From Bacilli bacterium (GTDB lineage: Bacteria > Bacillota_I > Bacilli_A > Haloplasmatales > Haloplasmataceae), in contig JAAZCR010000058.1 of NCBI GenBank assembly GCA_012513195.1, positions 1-7,273 on the forward strand: a stretch of DNA of 7,273 nucleotides, given 5' to 3'. Positions 1 through 5,073 of this stretch are shown here, piece after piece. The translations under genes were made by a program, and so were the position numbers. How positions within the stretch are numbered: position 1 is the first letter of the stretch; every line of letters begins with the position of its first letter. The notes below the pieces were generated by a model. It did not search any database and was not told the DNA's origin. It was given only the letters and a program-made list of their open reading frames with translations.

Positions 1-1
1 A

Positions 2-394
2 ATTGCGAAAAGTTATCCCTTTTCGCAAGTAGTAGGAATGGAAGATAATCAAAAGTTTTTGAAAATTGCGAAAACTAAAAGACGTCGCAGTATGTTACCC
101 AATCTTGAATTTGTAAGTCTAGCCAATCTTCCTACTTACACAGATTACCATGATTTAGTAACCCTGTTTTTTGCCTTATCGGGTAGAACCGAAACAGATA
201 TCAAAGAAATATTGTTAGCGATTAAACCAACCTTAAAAATACGGGGAAAACTGTTAATTGTTGATTTTGAACCAGATAAAATCGATCGAGCTGGACTTAT
301 CTTAGGATTATATTTATCTTTGTTTTATAAGAAAGGTTCAACTTTTTCCTTTGATACTCTATTTGAAGAAACAGGGTATCAAATCATTAAATAA
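2..394 (+). CDS. Class I SAM-dependent methyltransferase, 3' part (5' end outside window)
   Basis: The reading frame is open from base 2, so the ATG at 38 is probably internal. The 12 codons before it (ending QVVG) extend a Rossmann methyltransferase pattern. Visible in order, numbering the 130-residue fragment: strand beta2 QVVGMEDN (9-16) with its acidic residue for the SAM ribose; NLEFVSLANLP (about 34-44), the adenine-contact strand; the motif YHDLVTLFFAL (about 49-59), corresponding to fDlV in UbiE/MenG-like enzymes; and the post-motif strand GKLLIVDFEP (about 82-91), where the usual GG is RG. The glycine-rich motif I (DxGxGxG) would lie just upstream. No NPPY motif is visible, so a base N-methyltransferase of the TrmN6 kind is unlikely. 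The substrate cannot be told. It ends 65 bp before rsmI with no terminator between, so the two may be co-transcribed. A less likely alternative is a 118-aa protein starting at 38. Confidence 0.72.
   Translation: MAKSYPFSQVVGMEDNQKFLKIAKTKRRRSMLPNLEFVSLANLPTYTDYHDLVTLFFALSGRTETDIKEILLAIKPTLKIRGKLLIVDFEPDKIDRAGLILGLYLSLFYKKGSTFSFDTLFEETGYQIIK
3..28. repeat. Perfect 10-bp inverted repeat inside the methyltransferase frame
   Basis: TTGCGAAAAG (3-12) and CTTTTCGCAA (19-28) are exact reverse complements separated by six bases. The 11 bases AATTGCGAAAA at 1-11 recur at 64-74 in the same frame (both coding IAK), so either copy could pair with the arm at 19-28. There is no T-run after the stem, so it is not a terminator. 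It may be chance in an A-rich lysine-coding stretch. Confidence 0.6.
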
Positions 395-459
395 CAAATG
401 GTTCAAGGAGTTACGATTATCCAAGCAAGTATTTCCAATTAAAAAGTGGTGATTATTAC

Positions 460-1320
460 ATGTTAATTCAGAAAAGTTATGAAAACACGAACCCTAAACT
501 CTATCTTGTTAGTACTCCCATCGGCAATCTCGGCGATATTACTTTTAGAGCCTTAGAAATCTTAAGAATGGTTGATTATATCGCCTGTGAAGATACGCGG
601 GTAACGATTAAATTACTAAATTATTATGATATCAAAAAACCATTAATTAGTTATCATGAACATAACAAATATGAAAGTGGTATTAATATCATTAATAAAA
701 TTAAACTTGGTAATAATGTCGCCTTAGTAAGTGATGCAGGCACTCCTTGCATCTCGGACCCAGGCTATGAAATCGTGAAACTTGCGATTGAGAATAACAT
801 CGATGTGGTACCAATTCCTGGACCAAGTGCTCTTATTAGTGCGCTTATTTGTTCAGGTCTAGTACCCCAGCCATTTACTTTTCTTGGCTTTTTAGACCAC
901 CGTAAACAAGATAAACGGAAACAATTAGAAGAGTTAAAATACCATCCCTATAGCATGATTTTTTATGAGGCACCCCATCGTTTTCGTGAAACGATTAGTA
1001 TAATGAGCGAGGTATTTGGCGAACGAAGTTGTGCCATCGTGCGGGAAATCTCCAAAAGGTATGAAGAAGTATATCGTGGTTTGTTAAATGATGTGCTTTC
1101 TTATTATGAAGATATTAAAGGGGAAATCGTGATTATCGTTGAAGGTACTACACATCCGCAATATCCAGAGGAACCGTTAATTGAAGAAATGGATATCATC
1201 GAACAAGTAAATCATTATGTTGAATTAGGTTTATCGAAAAGTGAAGCGATCAAACGCGTGGCTACGGAACGCAAACTTTCGAAACGTGAAGTATATAACT
1301 ATTATCATTCCCAAAACTAA
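460..1320 (+). CDS. rsmI: 16S rRNA (cytidine(1402)-2'-O)-methyltransferase RsmI
   Basis: RsmI uses SAM to methylate the ribose 2'-OH of C1402 in the 16S rRNA P-site, fine-tuning start-codon recognition together with RsmH. It is a tetrapyrrole-methylase-fold (class III) enzyme. The sequence shows the diagnostic blocks in order: STPIGNLGDIT (18-28), CEDTR (43-47), SDAGTPCISDPG (91-102), VPIPGPSA (117-124), FYEAPHR (168-174), REISKRYEE (195-203, RELTKxxEE in most members) and GEIVIIVEG (221-229). A C-terminal helical region, GLSKSEAIKRVATERKLSKREVYNYY (about 257-282), is typical of the family. The length of 286 aa is normal. The block after FLGFL is DHRK rather than the common PRK. The start is set by GGTGAT at 448-453, six bases before the ATG. 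It follows the partial methyltransferase gene and ends one base before a terminator hairpin, so it is last in its unit. Confidence 0.97.
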   Translation: MLIQKSYENTNPKLYLVSTPIGNLGDITFRALEILRMVDYIACEDTRVTIKLLNYYDIKKPLISYHEHNKYESGINIINKIKLGNNVALVSDAGTPCISDPGYEIVKLAIENNIDVVPIPGPSALISALICSGLVPQPFTFLGFLDHRKQDKRKQLEELKYHPYSMIFYEAPHRFRETISIMSEVFGERSCAIVREISKRYEEVYRGLLNDVLSYYEDIKGEIVIIVEGTTHPQYPEEPLIEEMDIIEQVNHYVELGLSKSEAIKRVATERKLSKREVYNYYHSQN

Positions 1321-1345
1321 AAATCACCTTGCGGTGATTTTTTTT
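1321..1345 (+). terminator. Intrinsic terminator of rsmI
   Basis: An 8-bp stem, AAATCACC (1321-1328) with GGTGATTT (1333-1340), closes a TTGC tetraloop and runs into an unbroken T-run (1338-1345). It starts directly after the rsmI stop codon. This is a textbook Rho-independent terminator and separates rsmI from alr. Confidence 0.93.
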
Positions 1346-1353
1346 ATTAGGTA

Positions 1354-1381
1354 TTGGTGTTAAAAAGAGATATGTTATAAT
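1354..1381 (+). promoter_or_regulatory. Promoter of alr (extended -10, vegetative sigma type)
   Basis: The -10 box TATAAT (1376-1381) is a perfect consensus and is preceded by TGT, giving an extended -10 (TGnTATAAT). A weak -35, TTGGTG (1354-1359), sits 16 bp upstream. Transcription would start near 1388, leaving a leader of about 28 nt that carries the ribosome-binding site GGGAGTGAT (1404-1412). No operator or riboswitch fits in so short a leader. Confidence 0.75.
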
Positions 1382-1415
1382 AATGACGAGGGAAAATGTT
1401 AGAGGGAGTGATTAA

Positions 1416-2459
1416 ATGGATAAGTATGGGCTAACCTATATTACCATTAACCGGGATCATCTTTTACACAATGCGCGCTATTTCAAAAATAAGAGTGGTA
1501 AGAAACTCATTGCGGTTATTAAAAGTAATGCCTATGGTCATGGAATGTTAGAAGTTGCCCAAATTTTAAATGATGAAGCAGATTGTTATGCGGTGGATAG
1601 TTTAGATTATGCCTTAAGTTTGCGTGAACATGGCTTTACGAAACCAATTCTAATCTTAAATCCCATTGATCTAAACTATCTTGACTTAGTATTAGAAAAT
1701 GATTTAATGATTACCGTAAGTAGTCTTAGTGATCTGCAAAATACTGTACCTGATACCAATAAACTTAAGCTCCATATTAAAGTTGATACGGGAATGAATC
1801 GTTTTGGGATTAAGTGTAAACAAGAACTAGATGAAATGATTCAATATATTAAGACCAAGAATTGGCAACTTGTGGGTATCTACACCCATTATCATAGTCC
1901 TAATAATGAAGTATATAGTAAACACCAACAGAAGCGTTTTTTAGAGATGTTACAGAATATTGAACATGACTTTACATATGTTCATTTATGTAGTACGAGT
2001 GCAGTACTAAACGATTTAGATCTTCCCGAAACTACCCATGTTAGAGTAGGTTTAGGTTTATATGGAATTTGTGATAGCCCAGAAGTCAAGCCTGTTCTAT
2101 CGTTATATTCTAAAATTGTCTTGAAAAAAAACGTAAGCGTCGAAGAAACAGTGGGCTACGGCGCTAATTATCAAGCCAAAGAAGACATGTGGATTGGCGT
2201 ATTACCATGTGGGTACGCTGATGGTATCATTAGACATAACACGAATCGAAAGGTTTATATAGATGGTCATTATACCGAAATCATTGGTAATGTCTGTATG
2301 AATGCACTTATGATAAAATTACCACATCCTGATGTCAAAGGTGATGTGGAGTTGATTGGTGAGCATGTATCAGCTCTAGAAATCGCTCGTCATTTAAATA
2401 CTATCTCTTATGAAGTAACGACAATTTTACCTTCCCATCTGAAACGCATCATAATTTAG
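1416..2459 (+). CDS. alr: Alanine racemase
   Basis: PLP-dependent interconversion of L- and D-alanine, supplying D-Ala for peptidoglycan, in the cytosol. This is a fold-type III enzyme with an N-terminal TIM barrel and a C-terminal beta domain. The PLP-binding lysine is K36 in AVIKSNAYGHG (33-43; most members have KANAYGHG). KVDTGMNRFG (122-131) supplies K122 and R129, equivalent to the carbamylated lysine and substrate-binding arginine of Bacillus Alr. HYHSPNN follows at about 158-164. R210 in VRVGLGLYG should contact the pyridine nitrogen. Y248 in GYGANY is the second catalytic base, followed by LPCGYADG (263-270). The motif usually written CMDQ is CMNA here (294-297), so the conserved Asp is Asn. 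The length of 347 aa is slightly short for the family (about 370-390). It has its own promoter and no same-strand partner. Its TAG stop overlaps the TAA stop of convergent mnmM within four bases. Confidence 0.94.
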   Translation: MDKYGLTYITINRDHLLHNARYFKNKSGKKLIAVIKSNAYGHGMLEVAQILNDEADCYAVDSLDYALSLREHGFTKPILILNPIDLNYLDLVLENDLMITVSSLSDLQNTVPDTNKLKLHIKVDTGMNRFGIKCKQELDEMIQYIKTKNWQLVGIYTHYHSPNNEVYSKHQQKRFLEMLQNIEHDFTYVHLCSTSAVLNDLDLPETTHVRVGLGLYGICDSPEVKPVLSLYSKIVLKKNVSVEETVGYGANYQAKEDMWIGVLPCGYADGIIRHNTNRKVYIDGHYTEIIGNVCMNALMIKLPHPDVKGDVELIGEHVSALEIARHLNTISYEVTTILPSHLKRIII

Positions 2460-3028
2460 TAACGTTTTTCAATGGCAAGTACATATGGGGCATCTTCCTT
2501 ATGATTAATGAAACGATAGATTAAACATTGATATGCTCTTTGATTAAGCTCCTTGAGATACTCAAGGAGCGCTTTGCTTTCTTTTTTACCTTCCTCATGA
2601 CCGGGATAAACAACGATGGAAATAACTCCTCCTGTTTTTAAGATTTTAAGCATTTTTTCAAGCGTTTTTATCGTCGTTTCCGTTTTAGTGGTAATGGCTT
2701 TATTACCACCGGGAAGATACCCAAGATTAAACATTACTCCCGCAATCTTCCCATGCAACTCTTTAGGAATAACTTGATCGACTGCTTCATGACTGATATT
2801 AAAAAGTTCGACATTTGTTTGTTCTGCATCTTCAAGGAGTTTCTTGGTATGATTAATCGCTTCTGTTTGAATGTCAAAACCAAAGACTTTTCCATAAGGT
2901 ACTAATTGGGCAAGAAATAGTGTATCATGGCCATTACCAACCGTCGCATCGATTAGATAATCATTTTCACAAGTAACTTCTTTTATGATACTTTTCGCAT
3001 AATCTAATACTTTATTTAGTGCCATCAT
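2456..3028 (-). CDS. mnmM: tRNA (mnm5(s2)U34)-methyltransferase MnmM (YtqB family)
   Basis: A class I SAM methyltransferase of the YtqB family, formerly labelled 'rRNA methylase'. The Bacillus subtilis member was shown to methylate 5-aminomethyl-uridine at the tRNA wobble position to give mnm5(s2)U34; transfer of that role here is by family. In the 190-aa product: motif I DATVGNGHD (27-35) binds SAM; GFDIQ (50-54) carries the ribose-binding Asp; FNLGYLPGGNK (100-110) is the family's substitute for an NPPY-type motif (most have GGD); and YPGHEEGKKE (141-150) is the family signature. The frame is open up to an ATG at 3079, but family members begin close to LxxALDxA, and AAGGTAGGTG (3040-3031) lies 2 nt before the ATG at 3028. 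The 190-aa start is therefore chosen; the ATG at 3025 is also possible. The start overlaps the end of mnmL by 17 nt, which suggests translational coupling. A perfect 10-bp hairpin lies inside the gene at 2548-2570. Confidence 0.9.
   Translation of the reverse strand: MMALNKVLDYAKSIIKEVTCENDYLIDATVGNGHDTLFLAQLVPYGKVFGFDIQTEAINHTKKLLEDAEQTNVELFNISHEAVDQVIPKELHGKIAGVMFNLGYLPGGNKAITTKTETTIKTLEKMLKILKTGGVISIVVYPGHEEGKKESKALLEYLKELNQRAYQCLIYRFINHKEDAPYVLAIEKRY
2548..2570. repeat. Perfect 10-bp hairpin within mnmM, downstream of alr
   Basis: GCTCCTTGAG (2548-2557) and CTCAAGGAGC (2561-2570) are exact reverse complements with a 3-base loop. Read on the plus strand, as a transcript running out of alr would be, the stem is followed after a short gap by a T-rich stretch (2572-2587) ending in six T's. 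In mnmM it encodes part of LLEYLKELNQ. It is a candidate, not a canonical, terminator for alr read-through. Confidence 0.55.
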
Positions 3029-3944
3029 AACACCTACCTTGATATGTGTTTCTTCTTTCAAGTTCATGGTCAATCGCATTTAAGACTTCCCATTTTTTAA
3101 GACTCCACATTGGCGCAAGTAAATCTTCCCGTACCGCATCCCCTGTCAAGCGGTGAATGACAATATGTGGGGGAATTAGTTCAAGTTGTTTCACGACGGT
3201 ATCGACATACTCTTCTAAGGTCATGACAGGGAAAGGATTACGCAAATATTCGCGTCCCATTCTAGTATTCTTAATCACATGTAAGAGATGGATTTTAATA
3301 CCTTGGATATCTAACTTAACTAATTCTCTTACTGTTTCTAGCATCTCTTCTTGGGTTTCATAAGGCAAACCATTTATGATATGAACGATGGTCTCAATGT
3401 TATGTTTTCGTAATTTTTCAATCCCTTTGACGAAGGTATGATAATCATGACCACGATTAATTAGTTTAGCAGTTTTTTCATGTATGGTTTGCAGACCTAA
3501 TTCTACAAAGAGGTTAGTACGTTGATTTAAATCCGCTAAATATTCTACCACATAATCTTCAAGGCAATCGGGTCTTGTCGCAATCGATAAACCAATTACA
3601 TCAGGGCTAAAACTCAAAACAGGGTCAAAAGTTTCTTTTAATACTTCAACTGGTGCATAAGTGTTGGTGTTGGCTTGAAAGTAAACGATGTATTTAGCTT
3701 CTGGCCATTTTTTATGCATCATTTCGCGAATGCTGTTGAACTGCGTGTATAAATCATCATTTTTGTTTCCTGCAAAGTCACCACTACCAGATGGTGAGCA
3801 GAATGTACAACCACCATATCCAGCCTTTCCCGTTTTATTAGGACAAGTAAAGCCCGCATTTAAGGGCACTTTAAATACTTTAGAATTAAAGCGGGAACGT
3901 AAGTATTGATTTAGACTATAGTAACGTTTATCTTGAAAGTTCAT
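3012..3944 (-). CDS. mnmL: Radical SAM tRNA-modification protein MnmL (YtqA, TIGR01212 family)
   Basis: An Elp3-like radical SAM protein of the YtqA/TIGR01212 family. In Bacillus subtilis, YtqA (MnmL) is required to convert cmnm5(s2)U towards nm5(s2)U at tRNA position 34, the substrate of MnmM; the role here is inferred from family and neighbour. The [4Fe-4S] ligands are C34, C46 and C49 (C-x11-C-x2-C, in FTCPN...GGCTFCS), the spacing characteristic of this family. Other family blocks are YFQANTNTYAP (88-98), IGLSIATRPDC (117-127), VELGLQT (147-153), HIINGLPYET (188-197), GIKIHLLHV (215-223) and HRLTGDA (264-270). The length of 310 aa is usual. GGTGAT (3953-3948) lies just before the ATG. It is transcribed with mnmM, its 3' end overlapping that start, and away from the DUF1189-like gene. 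Confidence 0.92.
   Translation of the reverse strand: MNFQDKRYYSLNQYLRSRFNSKVFKVPLNAGFTCPNKTGKAGYGGCTFCSPSGSGDFAGNKNDDLYTQFNSIREMMHKKWPEAKYIVYFQANTNTYAPVEVLKETFDPVLSFSPDVIGLSIATRPDCLEDYVVEYLADLNQRTNLFVELGLQTIHEKTAKLINRGHDYHTFVKGIEKLRKHNIETIVHIINGLPYETQEEMLETVRELVKLDIQGIKIHLLHVIKNTRMGREYLRNPFPVMTLEEYVDTVVKQLELIPPHIVIHRLTGDAVREDLLAPMWSLKKWEVLNAIDHELERRNTYQGRCYDGTK
3031..3040 (-). promoter_or_regulatory. Ribosome-binding site deciding the mnmM start
   Basis: On the minus strand, AAGGTAGGTG lies inside the last codons of mnmL. Its AAGG is 8 nt and its AGG 4 nt before the ATG at 3028 (11 and 7 nt before the alternative at 3025). It supports an internal start over the longer frame that opens at 3079, where the N-terminal extension would match nothing in the family. 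Confidence 0.7.
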
Positions 3945-3960
3945 AATATCACCGCTATTA

Positions 3961-3969
3961 ATTGTATCA
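3961..3969 (-). promoter_or_regulatory. Candidate promoter of mnmL-mnmM (extended -10)
   Basis: On the minus strand, TACAAT (3966-3961) is preceded by TGA (3969-3967), an extended -10. No good -35 is seen at 16-18 bp upstream. Transcription would begin around 3954, only about 10 nt before the mnmL ATG, so the ribosome-binding site would sit at the very 5' end of the message. A more distal start in the A/T-rich stretch to about 4020 cannot be excluded. Confidence 0.5.
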
Positions 3970-4004
3970 CATTCAAGAAAAATAGGAAAATTTATTAAAT
4001 AGAG

Positions 4005-4033
4005 TTTAAAAACAAAGTAAAATTAGATACAAT
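4005..4033 (+). promoter_or_regulatory. Candidate promoter of the DUF1189-like gene
   Basis: TTTAAA (4005-4010; four of six match TTGACA) and TACAAT (4028-4033) are separated by 17 bp. The predicted start is near 4040. The leader carries AGGGTGGT (4051-4058), six bases before the ATG at 4065. It is back-to-back with the mnmL promoter in the same 120-bp gap. Confidence 0.55.
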
Positions 4034-4064
4034 AATATTATCAAGTAATTAGGGTGGTACTCAT

Positions 4065-4892
4065 ATGACAAATAAGATAGCCGAACTGCTTTTTCATCCC
4101 AAAACACTAAGTAAATATCGCTCTACTAGAGCCTATAAAGTTTTCTTATATTTGTTAGTCTTAACCATCTTTTTTATTCTCGTTCCAATTCTTGACTTTG
4201 TTATCTCACCTGAGTTAGATATAACTGATAAAAGACGCTTTTCCCAAATGCTTAATATTGATTTGGATGTGGCTAAAGACTTACCTAATTGTGCTTTAGA
4301 TGATTATATTTATACTTGTATTGATGAAGAATCAAAACAACAAGAAATCTTGACGATATTAGATATCTTCAAAGTGGTATCCGATGAAGATAATAAATAT
4401 ACGAAAAATGGTTTATATTTAATTAAATTGACAAAAGAACGTGTCTACGTTGTCAATCAGTTAGGTTTTACGATTAGCGTAGAGTATGATGATTTACCGA
4501 AAAGTTGGCAATCCTTTGATTTTACCGAAATTAAGAACTCCACCTATCCTAGCGATAGTTTATATTATTTAGTGGTTGGGGGAATCAATGAAATTATAAA
4601 ACAGTATTTACCCTTAATCATTATTTCGATTATACTGATGAATTATGTGATTCATATCTTGGAGTTATTATTTTTAACAGCTTTTCTCTATCTAGTTTAT
4701 AGTCGGTTCCAATATAAGTATTTTGAATTGTTTAAGATTGCGGTCTTTGGTAGGACATTACCGATTACGATTAGCGTTATTTTAAATCTTTTGCATATTT
4801 ATACTATCAATAGTTTAATCATCACCTTCTTAACATTCTTATATGTGCATCTTGCGGTGATGAAAAATATACCACTTGATCGCGAATTCTAG
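4065..4892 (+). CDS. DUF1189-like integral membrane protein of unknown function
   Basis: The 275-aa product has a short cytoplasmic N-terminus with a HPKTLSKYR stretch (11-19), resembling the sPKxiaxfR start of DUF1189 (YvdJ-like) proteins. It is followed by TM1 (about 25-47), a predicted extracytoplasmic domain of about 130 residues (48-180), and a C-terminal membrane block with helices near 181-212, 228-245 and 249-266. This one-plus-three topology with a large first loop fits DUF1189. The loop holds two cysteines, C76 and C85, which could form a disulphide if it is outside. No catalytic motif is visible. DUF1189 proteins are found in Firmicutes and their biochemical role is not established; one member lies in a Bacillus maltodextrin locus, but no sugar gene is present here. 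It has its own promoter and terminator, so it is probably monocistronic. The family call rests on topology and the N-terminal motif, not an alignment. Confidence 0.65.
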   Translation: MTNKIAELLFHPKTLSKYRSTRAYKVFLYLLVLTIFFILVPILDFVISPELDITDKRRFSQMLNIDLDVAKDLPNCALDDYIYTCIDEESKQQEILTILDIFKVVSDEDNKYTKNGLYLIKLTKERVYVVNQLGFTISVEYDDLPKSWQSFDFTEIKNSTYPSDSLYYLVVGGINEIIKQYLPLIIISIILMNYVIHILELLFLTAFLYLVYSRFQYKYFELFKIAVFGRTLPITISVILNLLHIYTINSLIITFLTFLYVHLAVMKNIPLDREF

Positions 4893-4901
4893 TTATTATT
4901 T

Positions 4902-4935
4902 AACCTTTTATCAATAACATGATAAAAGGTTTTTT
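4902..4935 (+). terminator. Intrinsic terminator of the DUF1189-like gene
   Basis: A perfect 12-bp stem, AACCTTTTATCA (4902-4913) with TGATAAAAGGTT (4920-4931), closes a 6-base loop and runs into T's (4930-4935, then ATTTT). It begins ten bases after the TAG stop. Because the 5' arm is preceded by few A's, it looks mainly unidirectional. Confidence 0.92.
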
Positions 4936-4985
4936 ATTTTAACTTTTTAACATTTACCTAGTCATCGTGAACTTTATAAAATAAT

Positions 4986-5015
4986 TTGACTTTTAACAAA
5001 GGGATACTTTATAAT
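4986..5015 (+). promoter_or_regulatory. Promoter of the iron-uptake ABC operon
   Basis: TTGACT (4986-4991; five of six match the consensus) and a perfect TATAAT (5010-5015) are 18 bp apart. The predicted start is near 5022, giving a leader of about 50 nt. The Fur operator lies about 10-30 nt downstream of that start, where a bound repressor would block promoter clearance or elongation. Confidence 0.78.
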
Positions 5016-5030
5016 ACTTATCGTAAGACA

Positions 5031-5053
5031 TAATTGATAATCATTATCAATTA
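5031..5053. promoter_or_regulatory. Fur box (perfect extended palindrome)
   Basis: Arms TAATTGATAAT (5031-5041) and ATTATCAATTA (5043-5053) are exact reverse complements about a central C. The inner 15 bases, TGATAATCATTATCA (5035-5049), match the Bacillus 7-1-7 Fur consensus TGATAATnATTATCA at every position. The site lies between the promoter and the ATPase start of a siderophore importer, the expected place for iron-dependent repression by Fur-Fe(II). Confidence 0.93.
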
Positions 5054-5073
5054 GAATAAAGAAGGGGCTAAAA

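Noticed and set aside
398..442. A 14-codon open frame in the gap before rsmI
   Set aside because: It has no ribosome-binding site and no leader-peptide features (no codon runs, no following attenuator). A frame this short is expected by chance.
1346..1415. Possible riboswitch or T-box before alr
   Set aside because: The promoter leaves a leader of about 28 nt, too short for such an element, and the only nearby hairpin is the rsmI terminator.
2440..2475. Terminator for mnmM read on the minus strand into alr
   Set aside because: Only a 5-bp AAACG/CGTTT pairing with a 16-base loop and no proper T-run was found, which is too weak to call.
3029..3079. N-terminal extension of mnmM from the ATG at 3079
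   Set aside because: The 17 extra residues lie inside mnmL, match nothing typical of the family, and a ribosome-binding site sits just before 3028.
3157..3363. Plus-strand open frame of 68 codons antisense to mnmL
   Set aside because: It lies wholly inside mnmL, whose motifs on the other strand are intact. Its composition is Ser/Ile/Thr-rich without any family pattern, and no ribosome-binding site was seen.
3688..3909. Plus-strand open frame of 73 codons antisense to the mnmL 5' region
   Set aside because: It is the shadow of the radical SAM cysteine-cluster region and has no recognisable domain.
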